This document shows, in pieces, positions 8,221 through 16,931 of a DNA stretch of 60,066 nucleotides; position 1 is the stretch's first letter; the number at the start of each line of letters is the position of its first letter. Below the pieces are notes generated by a model that was given only the letters and a program-made list of their open reading frames with translations, was not told the origin of the DNA and did no database searches. The stretch is from contig CABXUA010000004.1 of NCBI GenBank assembly GCA_902515355.1, forward strand, positions 1-60,066, given 5' to 3'. This DNA comes from an uncultured Pelagibacteraceae bacterium (GTDB lineage Bacteria; Pseudomonadota; Alphaproteobacteria; Pelagibacterales; Pelagibacteraceae). A program made the position numbers and the translations under genes.

Positions 8221-8793
8221 ATGTTTATATCTAAAAACAATTACTACCTATATATTGAAAATACTCAAACATTAAATTTAAGTTTATTAAAAAAAAGAAA
8301 TAAATTCATAATCATTTACAGAACCAGCGGTAAACTTGAAAGTATTCAACATCTCAGACGTTTTAAAAGAGAGTGTAGTAAGAGAGCAATTAAATTTTAT
8401 GTTGCTAATGATTTAGTCGCTGCTATTAAATGCAAAGCTGATGGATTATATATCTCGTCTCACAATAAAAAATATTATCATGGTGAGTTTCTAAATAAGA
8501 CGCTTAAAATCATTGGATCTGCACATAATTTAAGAGAAATACATCAGAAAAAAGTGCAAAGATGCAAAAACATAGTCTTTTCAAGATTGTTTAAAACAAA
8601 TTATCAAAATAAATTAGATTATTTAGGTATAGTAAGGTTCAATTTAAGAAAGTTAAGTTTTAATACTGAATTGATACCGCTTGGCGGTATTAGACATAAG
8701 AATCTTAATTCACTTAAACTAGTAAAGTCTGACTCTTTCGCATTATTATCGGAGCTAAAAAAAAAGCCGGCGATAATTCGCCGGCTTTTTTAA
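8221..8793 (+). CDS. TenI/ThiE-like protein, probably not a true thiamine phosphate synthase
   Basis: A 190-residue TIM-barrel-like protein resembling the thiamine phosphate synthase/TenI family, from segments such as YVANDLVAAIKCKADGLYIS, IIGSAHN and LIPLGGI. The ThiE pyrophosphate-binding signature (GPVFPTxTK type) is replaced by FSRLFKTNYQ, so catalysis as ThiE is doubtful and a TenI-like or other role is possible. The last residues (KPAIIRRLF) are encoded inside a strong hairpin that also serves as a terminator. It is divergent from yggS with one base between the start codons. Confidence 0.72.
   Translation: MFISKNNYYLYIENTQTLNLSLLKKRNKFIIIYRTSGKLESIQHLRRFKRECSKRAIKFYVANDLVAAIKCKADGLYISSHNKKYYHGEFLNKTLKIIGSAHNLREIHQKKVQRCKNIVFSRLFKTNYQNKLDYLGIVRFNLRKLSFNTELIPLGGIRHKNLNSLKLVKSDSFALLSELKKKPAIIRRLF
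8760..8791. terminator. Strong bidirectional Rho-independent terminator
   Basis: GCCGGCGA (8766-8773) and TCGCCGGC (8778-8785) form a perfect 8-bp stem around a TAAT loop. It is flanked by A6 and T6, which extend the pairing to 14 bp. It lies inside the last codons of the TenI-like gene and just beyond the porin stop, so it can end convergent transcripts from both strands. Confidence 0.93.
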
Positions 8794-8808
8794 ATAATTT
8801 GTTACTAA

Positions 8809-9894
8809 TTAGAATGCAAAAGTAAACGTTAAGAACGTTTCTTTTTCATCGCTATTTAATGTGTAACTTTCATTTTCAAAGTCATCCATTGATAGAGCAA
8901 CAGTTAATCCACCCATAGTATAAGCAGCTTGGATTGATTGTACTTCTAACTCAACATCAGCAGTCGTATCTGTGTAAGATAAGTCTGATTTTTGGATTGA
9001 ATAAGAAACTGATAGGTCATCATTTACTGCGAAACCAATACCGTATTCTCTGTTTTCGTAGTCTTCAAACGTACTAGCAGCAACTGTTCCACCTATAGCT
9101 GTAGCGACATAACCTCTACCATAACCTACAGTAACGTTACCCATAGCGTAACTTACACCCCAGTTACCAGCTTCAGGGTTTTGTTTAACGCCTGAACCTA
9201 TATCACCTGGATCAAAGTAGTCAGCTTTAACGTTTAAGCCATCCATCGGTACCATTGTTACAGCGTACTGACTGTGGTTATCACCAACAAATGCATTAGC
9301 TGTTCCTGACACAGCGTTCGTAATCGACTGTGTAATTGCAGCGCCTGAAGCATTTTTACTGTTGATAGAAGTATCACCGATTGATCTACCTGCAAACACT
9401 CTTGTGCTTAAAGGTAACAAACCAGCTGGTGAATGATACTGTATTGAGTTATATGAACTCAAGTTTGTACCATGAACAAATCCACCTGTGTCTCCGTTAT
9501 CAGTTGGTACTCCAAATGCAGAAGAAAGTCCTGCCCACTTACCTTTAGCAAGTGATCCTTCTGAAGAGTATACAGCAACTGTACCGTAGTCAGTTGTTAC
9601 TTCTAATCTAGAATCGTCGATTCCAGCGCCTGAAGTAGTTTCAGCACCAGAGTCTAATTCTGCTTGCCACTTCCATGTCCAGCCATTATCCATTTCGCCA
9701 GAAGCATTGAAAGTAACTTCGTTTGCAATACCAAGTGCTTTACCGTCGTTATTAGCACCAGTCGTACTGTCCGAACTAGAAATGTGGTAGGACATAGCCG
9801 CAGTACCTTGTACAGATACTTCGCCAGCAAAAGCTGAACTAGCAATAACTACAGAAGCAAATATGGATAACAAACCTTTAGTTATATTTTTCAT
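8809..9894 (-). CDS. Outer-membrane porin
   Basis: Predicted beta-barrel porin for diffusion of small solutes across the outer membrane. A signal peptide of about 23 residues has a basic N-terminus, a hydrophobic core and an SSAFA cleavage site. The mature part alternates short amphipathic strands and Gly/Ser/Thr-rich loops, and it ends in the terminal Phe-containing strand (FLTFTFAF) needed for barrel assembly. The gene is visibly richer in G/C and uses C-ending codons more than its neighbours, as expected for a highly expressed protein. A ribosome site (AAAGGAAA) precedes the ATG. The specific solute is unknown. Confidence 0.93.
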   Translation of the reverse strand: MKNITKGLLSIFASVVIASSAFAGEVSVQGTAAMSYHISSSDSTTGANNDGKALGIANEVTFNASGEMDNGWTWKWQAELDSGAETTSGAGIDDSRLEVTTDYGTVAVYSSEGSLAKGKWAGLSSAFGVPTDNGDTGGFVHGTNLSSYNSIQYHSPAGLLPLSTRVFAGRSIGDTSINSKNASGAAITQSITNAVSGTANAFVGDNHSQYAVTMVPMDGLNVKADYFDPGDIGSGVKQNPEAGNWGVSYAMGNVTVGYGRGYVATAIGGTVAASTFEDYENREYGIGFAVNDDLSVSYSIQKSDLSYTDTTADVELEVQSIQAAYTMGGLTVALSMDDFENESYTLNSDEKETFLTFTFAF

Positions 9895-9915
9895 ATTATT
9901 TCCTTTGTTGTTTAT

Positions 9916-9927
9916 GTTAATATTAAC
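9916..9927. promoter_or_regulatory. 12-bp palindrome in porin leader
   Basis: GTTAATATTAAC is a perfect palindrome about 22 bases before the porin start codon. It could be an operator near the transcription start, but short AT-rich palindromes are expected by chance in this sequence. Confidence 0.3.
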
Positions 9928-9998
9928 TGAGCTAAATATATTTTTATTTTGATGAGGTTTCTGTTAAATAACCCGTTTTCGTTGGTTTTTTTGCTGAC

Positions 9999-10016
9999 TG
10001 TTGTATATATACAACA
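9999..10016. promoter_or_regulatory. 18-bp perfect palindrome upstream of porin
   Basis: TGTTGTATATATACAACA is perfectly self-complementary and has G/C bases symmetrically near each end, which makes chance less likely than for a purely A/T palindrome. It lies about 105 bp upstream of the porin ATG and about 100 bp upstream of the DUF3576 gene on the other strand, so it could be a dimeric regulator site for either gene. Confidence 0.5.
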
Positions 10017-10116
10017 CTCAAAAATATGAGGAATTATTGGGATTTTTAGCCTTTAAAAATCAATAAAATTGCAAAACTCGGACATTAAGAATATTGTGAG
10101 TAAATTTACTAAAAAT

Positions 10117-10638
10117 ATGTCTAAATTTCTTAAAATCTCAATTTTTTTCAGCTGTTTCCTTATTTTATCAGAGTGTGGATTGTATAAACCAGTTGATACT
10201 AGGAAAAATCCAATTTCAGGAAAAGAAAGGGCAAGGAAAAATGTTGAGGAAGGAAGAGGAATTTCTTTAAAAGGTATTGCTACTGGAAGAGGAAAAACCA
10301 CATATGAATTTAGTACTTCAAATCCTATGTGGAGAGCGACATTAGAAATTTTAGACTTTCTTCCATTAAGTACAGTTGATTATTCTGGAGGAGTCATAAT
10401 CTCAGATTGGTATAGTGACCGGACAAATCAAAATGATTCAATTAAAATATCTGTAAGATTTTTATCAAATGAACTACAAACTAATAGCTTAAATATAATA
10501 GTCCATAAAAGATCTTGCCAAAGTTCATCAAATTGTACCGTAAAAAAAATCAAATCTAAAATTGAGGAAGAGCTTAAAATTTCAATTTTAAAAAAAGCTG
10601 CTTTGCTCGAAAAAGAGAGTAAAGAAAAGAAAAAATAA
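10117..10638 (+). CDS. DUF3576-family putative lipoprotein
   Basis: A short exported protein in the DUF3576 position found upstream of leuS in Alphaproteobacteria. From the ATG at 10117 a hydrophobic signal is followed by [11 protein letters not shown], with the candidate lipid-modified Cys at residue 20. The residue before that Cys is Glu, which is atypical for a lipobox. Earlier in-frame starts exist (TTG 10069, GTG 10096) but would place the hydrophobic segment further in. Conserved-looking central text includes [31 protein letters not shown]. Function is unknown; an envelope role is inferred from the lipoprotein signal and neighbouring lptE. Confidence 0.8.
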   Translation: MSKFLKISIFFSCFLILSECGLYKPVDTRKNPISGKERARKNVEEGRGISLKGIATGRGKTTYEFSTSNPMWRATLEILDFLPLSTVDYSGGVIISDWYSDRTNQNDSIKISVRFLSNELQTNSLNIIVHKRSCQSSSNCTVKKIKSKIEEELKISILKKAALLEKESKEKKK

Positions 10639-10648
10639 TTTTATCACA

Positions 10649-13177
10649 ATGGAAAGAGTGAGCTTTCATTCAATTGAAAAAAAATGGCAAAAAAAGTGGT
10701 CTAAAAAAAAACAGTACAAAGATAATCAGAAAAAATTTTATTGCTTAGAAATGTTTCCTTATCCATCTGGAAAAATTCACATGGGACACGTTAGAAATTA
10801 TACTATCGGAGATGTGATAGCACGCTACAAATCTATGCGAGGATATAATGTTTTACATCCTATGGGTTGGGACGCTTTTGGTTTGCCCGCTGAAAACGCC
10901 TCTAGAGAAAATAATTTAAATCCAAAGAAATGGACTGAAAAAAATATTGCCGAAATGAAAAGACAACTAAAAATGCTCGGGTTATCTATAGATTGGGATT
11001 TAGAAATCTCTACTTGTGATGAAAAATATTACAAGCATCAGCAGGAATTGTTCATTGATTTTTATGAACATGGTTTAGTTTCTAGAAAAGAAACATATGT
11101 AAATTGGGATCCAGTTGAACAAACAGTCTTAGCGAACGAGCAAGTAATTAATGGAAGAGGATGGCGCTCAAATGCTGTCGTAGAGAGAAAAAAATTATCT
11201 CAGTGGTTTTTTAATATTTCAAAATTTTCTGAAGAACTCTTGTCTGATTTAGATAAATTAGAAAATTGGCCAAACAAAGTAAAAACTATGCAAAAAAATT
11301 GGATAGGAAAATCTTTTGGATGTGAAATTGACTTTAATGTCGAAGGGAATTTGCCTATTAAGAAAATCAAATGTTTTACAACAAGACCTGATACATTATT
11401 TGGTTTTTCTTTCTTGGCTTTATCTGTTGATCACCCCCTATCTGAATATTTCATAAAAGATCAAGAATTCATAAAATTTAAAGACGAATGTTCAAAAACA
11501 GGAACCACGGAGGAATCTATAGCTCAAGCTGAAAAGATTGGTTTTAAAACTAATCTATTAGCTGTCAATCCTTTAGACAAAAATAAAAAAGTACCAGTTT
11601 ATTTTGCCAATTTTGTCTTAATGGATTATGGTTTTGGGGCAGTATTTGGATGCCCAGCCCACGATCAAAGAGATTTTGATTTTGCCAAGAAGTATAAATT
11701 GGAAATTAAAACAGTCGTTAAACCTTTAGAAGAAAAAGATACTTACAAAGTGAAAGACGAAGCATACTCTGGAAGTGGTACAATTATTAATTCAGATTTA
11801 TTAAATGGCTTAAAGGTACCAAATGAATCTATAGCTAAGACAATAGATCTTCTGCAGGAAAAAAAATTAGGAAAAAAAACAATTAATTACAGATTAAAAG
11901 ATTGGGGTATATCAAGACAAAGATATTGGGGTTGTCCAATTCCTGTCGCTTACGATGAAACGGGGAAAGTATTCTTGATACCTAAAAAAGATTTGCCTGT
12001 TAAATTACCTGAGAAAGTGGACTTAAATTTCAAAGGAAATCCTTTATACAACGCCAAAGATTGGAAAAAAGTAAAAATAGGTGGAAAAAATCTAACGAGA
12101 GAAACTGACACACTTGATACATTTGTGGATTCATCCTGGTACTTTATGAGATTTTGCTCTCCAAAATTCAGTGAAGGACCCTTTGATTTAAAAAAACTGA
12201 ACTATTGGATGCCAGTTGATCAATACATCGGAGGTGTAGAACATGCAATATTACATTTATTATACTCACGTTTTTTTATGAAAGCGATCAAAAAAACTAA
12301 TCAAGAAGTTAAAGACTCTGAACCGTTTAGAGGATTGTTTACCCAGGGTATGGTTTGCCATCAAACTTATAAAGATGGTAAAGGAAAATGGATATCTCCA
12401 GACGAGACTGAAAAAGATAACTTGGGAAATATTATAAGCAAAAATAATAAAGAAAAGATAATAGTTGGTCCTTCAGAGGCAATGTCTAAATCAAAGAAAA
12501 ATATTATAGATCCAGAAAGTATGATTAAAATTTATGGAGCGGATGCAGTAAGGTGGTTTATTTTATCTGACAGCCCTCCAGAAAAAGATGTTCAATGGTC
12601 TAACCAAGGGGTTAATGCAGCTTACAAATTTTTACAAAAAATATGGAATTTAAACAATAGTATTTTAAATCGTAAAGAGGCAAAGATTAGCAAAGAAGAA
12701 GAAGAAAAATTTAATGATGAATTTAATAACTATATAATCAAGATAACCAATTCAATAGAGAACTTTCAACTTAATGTTGCGGTAGCCAGCGTGTACGAAA
12801 TTTACCATTTGATAAATAAGTATATAACTGAAGATATAGGAAACAAATGTATAAGAAATAATTTAAAAAATTTAATGAGTGTGATGGTGCCTTTTACACC
12901 TCATTTGGCTAGTGAATGTTTGGAAAAATTTGATAAATCAGATGCAGAAATATGGCCAAAAATAAGCCAAAAATCTATAAAAAATCAAATAATTAAAATT
13001 GCTGTCCAAATCAATGGCAAAACTAGAGATGTTATAAGTATAGAAAAAGATTTGAACGAAAAAGAAGTAGTTTCTATATCTAAGAAAAACGCAAAAATAA
13101 ATAAAAGTTTAGCAAATAAAAATATAATTAAGATTATTTTTGTAAAAAATAAGATTATCAATTATCTTGTAAAATAA
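10649..13177 (+). CDS. leuS: Leucyl-tRNA synthetase
   Basis: Class I aminoacyl-tRNA synthetase that charges tRNA-Leu. At 842 residues it is of bacterial length. The HIGH motif appears as HMGH (residues 44-47) in [16 protein letters not shown]. The editing domain lies between roughly residues 220 and 420, with TTRPDTLFG and the [10 protein letters not shown] segment. The KMSKS motif is AMSKSKKN, with Ala at about 611 replacing the first Lys; the second Lys is retained. The tRNA-binding C-terminal domain follows. Gene order leuS-lptE-holA is a common proteobacterial arrangement. Confidence 0.97.
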   Translation: MERVSFHSIEKKWQKKWSKKKQYKDNQKKFYCLEMFPYPSGKIHMGHVRNYTIGDVIARYKSMRGYNVLHPMGWDAFGLPAENASRENNLNPKKWTEKNIAEMKRQLKMLGLSIDWDLEISTCDEKYYKHQQELFIDFYEHGLVSRKETYVNWDPVEQTVLANEQVINGRGWRSNAVVERKKLSQWFFNISKFSEELLSDLDKLENWPNKVKTMQKNWIGKSFGCEIDFNVEGNLPIKKIKCFTTRPDTLFGFSFLALSVDHPLSEYFIKDQEFIKFKDECSKTGTTEESIAQAEKIGFKTNLLAVNPLDKNKKVPVYFANFVLMDYGFGAVFGCPAHDQRDFDFAKKYKLEIKTVVKPLEEKDTYKVKDEAYSGSGTIINSDLLNGLKVPNESIAKTIDLLQEKKLGKKTINYRLKDWGISRQRYWGCPIPVAYDETGKVFLIPKKDLPVKLPEKVDLNFKGNPLYNAKDWKKVKIGGKNLTRETDTLDTFVDSSWYFMRFCSPKFSEGPFDLKKLNYWMPVDQYIGGVEHAILHLLYSRFFMKAIKKTNQEVKDSEPFRGLFTQGMVCHQTYKDGKGKWISPDETEKDNLGNIISKNNKEKIIVGPSEAMSKSKKNIIDPESMIKIYGADAVRWFILSDSPPEKDVQWSNQGVNAAYKFLQKIWNLNNSILNRKEAKISKEEEEKFNDEFNNYIIKITNSIENFQLNVAVASVYEIYHLINKYITEDIGNKCIRNNLKNLMSVMVPFTPHLASECLEKFDKSDAEIWPKISQKSIKNQIIKIAVQINGKTRDVISIEKDLNEKEVVSISKKNAKINKSLANKNIIKIIFVKNKIINYLVK

Positions 13178-13185
13178 ATTGTTTT

Positions 13186-13653
13186 ATGACAAAAAAACTA
13201 ATCATTGCCATTTTGCTTTTTTTTGCTTTTTCTTCGTGTGGATTTAAGCCACTTAATCAAATAGAAAAAAATAATTATTTTGTAAATAATATAAATTCTG
13301 AGGGAGAAAAAAGAATTGCTTATTTTCTAAAAGAAAAGATTCTTTTGAACTCTAAATCTAACGCTAAAAATAAATTTAATATAAATTTAAAAATAAAAAA
13401 AGATAAAGAAATAAAAGAAAAGAAAATATCGGGTAAAATATCGAGCTACAAAGTAATTTTGAATGTAATTTTACTTATTGAGGATATTGAAAATTCAAAG
13501 AAAATAAGCAATAATTTTATAAAATCCACTGCATACAATGTAGCAAACAATCACTCAGACACTTTGACAAATGAAAAGAAAGCCACTGAACTGCTTACCG
13601 AAGAAATTTCTGATGATATTACAAATTTCTTAATTATTTATTTAAATCGATGA
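13186..13653 (+). CDS. lptE: LptE-like LPS-assembly lipoprotein
   Basis: Predicted partner of LptD in lipopolysaccharide insertion at the outer membrane. A hydrophobic signal ends in FAFSSCGFKPL, with the lipidated Cys followed by the GFKPL sequence typical of LptE. The remaining part is Lys/Asn-rich and weakly conserved, as usual for LptE. Assignment rests on the lipobox, size (155 residues) and its place between leuS and holA. The stop overlaps the holA start (ATGA). Confidence 0.82.
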   Translation: MTKKLIIAILLFFAFSSCGFKPLNQIEKNNYFVNNINSEGEKRIAYFLKEKILLNSKSNAKNKFNINLKIKKDKEIKEKKISGKISSYKVILNVILLIEDIENSKKISNNFIKSTAYNVANNHSDTLTNEKKATELLTEEISDDITNFLIIYLNR

Positions 13654-14654
13654 TATTAAAAAGTTTTTTAATAGAAAGAAATATTCAATTACTAGAAAAA
13701 TATAATATAGCTTTAATATATGGTGAAAATGAAGGTATAAAAGCTAGCCTCAAAAAAAACATTAAAAATAGTAGTAAAGGCGTTGAAACGATAACTATTT
13801 TTCAAGACGAGATAATAAAAAATAATGAAATTTTAATTAAAGAACTAAGCAATCCCTCTTTGTTCAGTTCAAAAAAAATAATTTTTTTACACGAAATAAC
13901 TGATAAAATTTATAAACAGATTATTGATTGTTTAGATTTGACAAATGAAGACCTAAAAATTTTTATTTTTTCTCCAATCCTTGATAAAAAATCAAAAATT
14001 AGAAATTTTTTTGAAAAAAGTAAAAAATTAGCTATAATACCGTGCTATCAAGACACTGAGCGTAATCTTATAATTTATTTAAATACTGAACTAAGAGACT
14101 TTAAAGGAGCCTCACATGAAATTATAAACCTTATTATATCTAACTCAAATTCAGACAGAAGAATAATAGACAATGAATTAATAAAAATAAAAAGTTTTTT
14201 TACAAATAAGATCATTGAAACAAGTCAGTTATTAGAACTTTTAAATATAAAGTTGAGCAGAGATTTTGACGAAATAAGAGATGCCTCATTACTTGGATAT
14301 AAAAAGAAAGTAAATTTATTGTTAGGACAAGTTCAATTTCAAACTGAAGATTACATATTTTATTTAAACAATCTGTCCAGAAGAGTAGCAAAATTACACG
14401 AAATCAAAAGAATAAATGAAGATACCAATGATATCGAATTGGCTCTAGATATGTTGAAATCAAAGGTTTTTTGGAAGGATAAACCAGTGTACATAGAACA
14501 ACTTAAAAAATGGAGTCTTATAGAACTAACAAAGACGTTGACTGAGATAGGCAAGGTTGAGCTGATGATGAAAAAAAACTCTATGGTAAGAAGCGATGTT
14601 TTGATTAAAGATTTGTTGATTAATGTTTGTAATCGTGCTGCTAACGCTGCCTAA
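13650..14654 (+). CDS. holA: DNA polymerase III delta subunit
   Basis: Clamp-loader subunit that opens the beta sliding clamp. Sequence similarity to HolA is low, as is common, but the order is diagnostic (lptE upstream, 4-bp ATGA overlap) and the length (334 residues) is typical. Recognisable parts include the N-terminal ALIYGENEGI segment and a C-terminal helical collar domain. It ends convergently with parB, overlapping by 14 bp. Confidence 0.88.
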   Translation: MILKSFLIERNIQLLEKYNIALIYGENEGIKASLKKNIKNSSKGVETITIFQDEIIKNNEILIKELSNPSLFSSKKIIFLHEITDKIYKQIIDCLDLTNEDLKIFIFSPILDKKSKIRNFFEKSKKLAIIPCYQDTERNLIIYLNTELRDFKGASHEIINLIISNSNSDRRIIDNELIKIKSFFTNKIIETSQLLELLNIKLSRDFDEIRDASLLGYKKKVNLLLGQVQFQTEDYIFYLNNLSRRVAKLHEIKRINEDTNDIELALDMLKSKVFWKDKPVYIEQLKKWSLIELTKTLTEIGKVELMMKKNSMVRSDVLIKDLLINVCNRAANAA

Positions 14655-15513
14655 GAAGTTTGGATACTAATTCAAATTGATCAATATTTTTATATTCTAC
14701 AACTATTCTTCCTGAATTATTTTTCCGATTTATAATATTTACTTTTAATCCTAGATTGCTCTCTATTAAATTTTGAACCTCTTCAATATTCGAGTCTATT
14801 TGTTTGTCCAATTTAAAAGGTTTCTTTTTATTTTTTGAGAGACTCTCAACTTGCCTGGAAGTTAGTCTCTTCTTAACTATATCTTCTGCTATTTCTGAAG
14901 CTTGAGGCATTCCTATTAGAGGTCTTGCCTGACCAGCAGTCAGTAGCCCTTCCTCTAACATTGATATCACGTCTTTTGGCAAGGTTAATAATCTCAAGGT
15001 ATTACTAACATGGCTTCTGCTTTTAGAAATAAATTTTGCTATTTTTTCGTGATCGTAACCAAATTCTTTGTGCAACCGCTCGTAGCCTTTAGCTTCTTCT
15101 ACAGAATTTAAATTCTCACGCTGAATGTTTTCAACTATAGCCACCTCTAAAGCTTCATTATCATCCAATTCTAAAACAACTACGGGAACTTCATGTAAAC
15201 CCGCTCTTTGAGCTGCTAGCCACCTTCTTTCTCCGGCAACTATTTGGAACTTGCCAGGGTCCATTTTATCCGTTCTTACAGCAATGGGTTGAATTAACCC
15301 ATTTTGTTTTATTGAATTAGATAACTCGATTATTTTCTCCTCGTCAAATTTAATTCTTGGCTGATATGGATTTCTATTTAGATCTCCTATTTGACAGTTT
15401 TTTTGGCTAAGATTTTTTTCCGGTTTATCGTTGTTGTTTGGGCTTTCTAGACTGGTATCACCAAATAAAGCTGACAAACCTTTTCCAAGACCTTTTTTTT
15501 TAAATTTGCTCAT
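14641..15513 (-). CDS. parB: Chromosome partitioning protein ParB
   Basis: Sequence-specific parS-binding CTPase that spreads around the origin and organises chromosome segregation with ParA. From the ATG at 15513 the protein begins MSKFKKKGLGKGLSALFG, the usual ParA-contacting end; an upstream TTG at 15531 would overlap parA. The nucleotide-binding motif GERRWLAAQRAG starts near residue 94, and ENIQRENLN follows. A helix-turn-helix (HEKIAKFISKSRSHVSNTLRLL) lies near residues 150-171. About 290 residues. Candidate parS sites lie in rsmG, about 1 kb from its start. Confidence 0.96.
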   Translation of the reverse strand: MSKFKKKGLGKGLSALFGDTSLESPNNNDKPEKNLSQKNCQIGDLNRNPYQPRIKFDEEKIIELSNSIKQNGLIQPIAVRTDKMDPGKFQIVAGERRWLAAQRAGLHEVPVVVLELDDNEALEVAIVENIQRENLNSVEEAKGYERLHKEFGYDHEKIAKFISKSRSHVSNTLRLLTLPKDVISMLEEGLLTAGQARPLIGMPQASEIAEDIVKKRLTSRQVESLSKNKKKPFKLDKQIDSNIEEVQNLIESNLGLKVNIINRKNNSGRIVVEYKNIDQFELVSKLLRQR

Positions 15514-15520
15514 TTTATAT

Positions 15521-16309
15521 TCATGTTCCAAATTGTTTTTGATTTAAAAATTCATCAGCAAGATTAAAATAAGATTTACTACCCAAACAGTTTTTGTCAT
15601 AAACTATGCAAGGCATTCCATGTGATGGTGCTTCGGATAGTCTTACGTTTCTTGGAATTACGGTTCGATAGACTTTGTCTTTAAAATATTTTCTTGCTTC
15701 AAGATCTACCTGAGATGAAAGCTTATTTCTTTTGTCAAACATTGTTAAAAGTATTCCTCTTATTTTTAATTGCGGATTCAGATTTTCTTTAATTCTTTCT
15801 ATTGTCTTTACCAATTGAGTTATACCCTCTAAAGCAAAAAATTCAGTTTGCAAAGGCACTAGCAATTCATCGGCTGCAACCAGTGCCATTATTGTTAAGA
15901 GGCTTAGCGATGGCGGGCAGTCTATAAAAATATTTTCGTACTCTCTTAAGAAATCATTGTTCTGATCTTGTAAAATTTCTTTTAATAAAAAAGCTCTTCT
16001 TTGATCATTTGCAGTCTCTACCTCTAAACCTGACAGATTTACATTAGACCCTATCAAATCAAGTCCTCTTATATTACTAGCTTGTATTATATTTTTAACT
16101 TCGTTTCCTCCAATCAATAAATTATAGACGTTTTTTTCATTATCATTATTAGATTTTCCTAACCCTGTTGTGGCATTTCCCTGAGGATCTAAATCGATCA
16201 CTAATATCTTCTTGTTTTTTTGCGCTAATGCAGTGGCAAGGTTAATTACTGTGGTTGTTTTTCCAACCCCGCCCTTTTGATTAATCACTGATATTATAGA
16301 TTTGGTCAC
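15521..16309 (-). CDS. parA: Chromosome partitioning ATPase ParA
   Basis: Deviant Walker-type ATPase that binds DNA non-specifically and moves ParB-parS complexes. The deviant Walker A motif KGGVGKTTT lies at residues 12-20, with the signature Lys. Walker A' (DLDPQGNATTGLG) follows, then the Walker B segment FIDCPPSLSLLT. At 262 residues it is typical of chromosomal ParA/Soj. It lies in the conserved order mnmE-mnmG-rsmG-parA-parB, one base after rsmG and seven bases before parB. Confidence 0.97.
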   Translation of the reverse strand: MTKSIISVINQKGGVGKTTTVINLATALAQKNKKILVIDLDPQGNATTGLGKSNNDNEKNVYNLLIGGNEVKNIIQASNIRGLDLIGSNVNLSGLEVETANDQRRAFLLKEILQDQNNDFLREYENIFIDCPPSLSLLTIMALVAADELLVPLQTEFFALEGITQLVKTIERIKENLNPQLKIRGILLTMFDKRNKLSSQVDLEARKYFKDKVYRTVIPRNVRLSEAPSHGMPCIVYDKNCLGSKSYFNLADEFLNQKQFGT

Positions 16310-16310
16310 T

Positions 16311-16931
16311 CTATTTGTTAATATTTACTATCAATACTCTCGAATCTTTATTAGTTAAGCTTGTCTCCAATCTATACTTATAATTCAAATCTTTTGAAAG
16401 TTTATTAAGCTCTTCCTGTGCACTCTTTCCCTTTAATATTATTAATTTATGACTTTTAGTTGCAATTTCACGTGAAATTCTTATTACTTCAGGCAATTTT
16501 TTAAATGCTCTAGAAACTATGTAGCCACTATCTAATATATGAGATTGATAATCATTCTCATATATATAACATTTAATATTTAAACTATTAATAGCATCCT
16601 TAAGAAAATGACATTTAGCTTTAGATTTTTCGTAAAGTTTCACGTGAAACTTGTGATTCTTATTAAATATTGAAAGTATTAACCCAGGAAAACCTGCTCC
16701 AGAGCCAAGATCAGCTAAAGAATCAGACTTGTTGAAATCAATAAATTTAACCAACTGAGCAGAATCTAGTATGTGTCGACTCCAAGCTTCTTTTTCAGTA
16801 TTTTTTGATATTAAATTGTATTTATTATTAAATTTTAATAATAAATTGAGAAATAAATCTAATTTTTTTATATCTTCAAGGGTAAAACCCAAATTCTTTA
16901 AAATAGCCTTAACTTCATCAGCCTTCATCAA
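16311..16931 (-). CDS. rsmG: 16S rRNA G527 N7-methyltransferase RsmG (GidB)
   Basis: SAM-dependent methyltransferase that modifies G527 of 16S rRNA. The SAM-binding motif [10 protein letters not shown] is near residue 76. The sequence also contains [11 protein letters not shown], a substrate-recognition segment of RsmG. At 206 residues it is full length. It overlaps the mnmG 3' end by 4 bp. Two parS-like palindromes are embedded in its coding sequence, so this gene doubles as a centromere-like region. Confidence 0.96.
   Translation of the reverse strand: MMKADEVKAILKNLGFTLEDIKKLDLFLNLLLKFNNKYNLISKNTEKEAWSRHILDSAQLVKFIDFNKSDSLADLGSGAGFPGLILSIFNKNHKFHVKLYEKSKAKCHFLKDAINSLNIKCYIYENDYQSHILDSGYIVSRAFKKLPEVIRISREIATKSHKLIILKGKSAQEELNKLSKDLNYKYRLETSLTNKDSRVLIVNINK
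16464..16479. promoter_or_regulatory. parS: parS-like site 2
   Basis: AATTTCACGTGAAATT is a perfect 16-bp palindrome sharing the 12-bp core TTTCACGTGAAA with the parS consensus TGTTTCACGTGAAACA. It differs at the outer positions, so it is expected to be a weaker ParB site. It lies about 170 bp from the stronger site within rsmG. Confidence 0.7.
16636..16651. promoter_or_regulatory. parS: parS site 1 (ParB binding site)
   Basis: AGTTTCACGTGAAACT is a perfect palindrome containing the 14-base core GTTTCACGTGAAAC of the widely conserved parS sequence; only the outermost base pair differs. The symmetry extends to 18 bp (16635-16652). It lies inside rsmG, next to parA-parB and about 8 kb from the putative oriC, as expected for an origin-proximal centromere. 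Confidence 0.9.
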
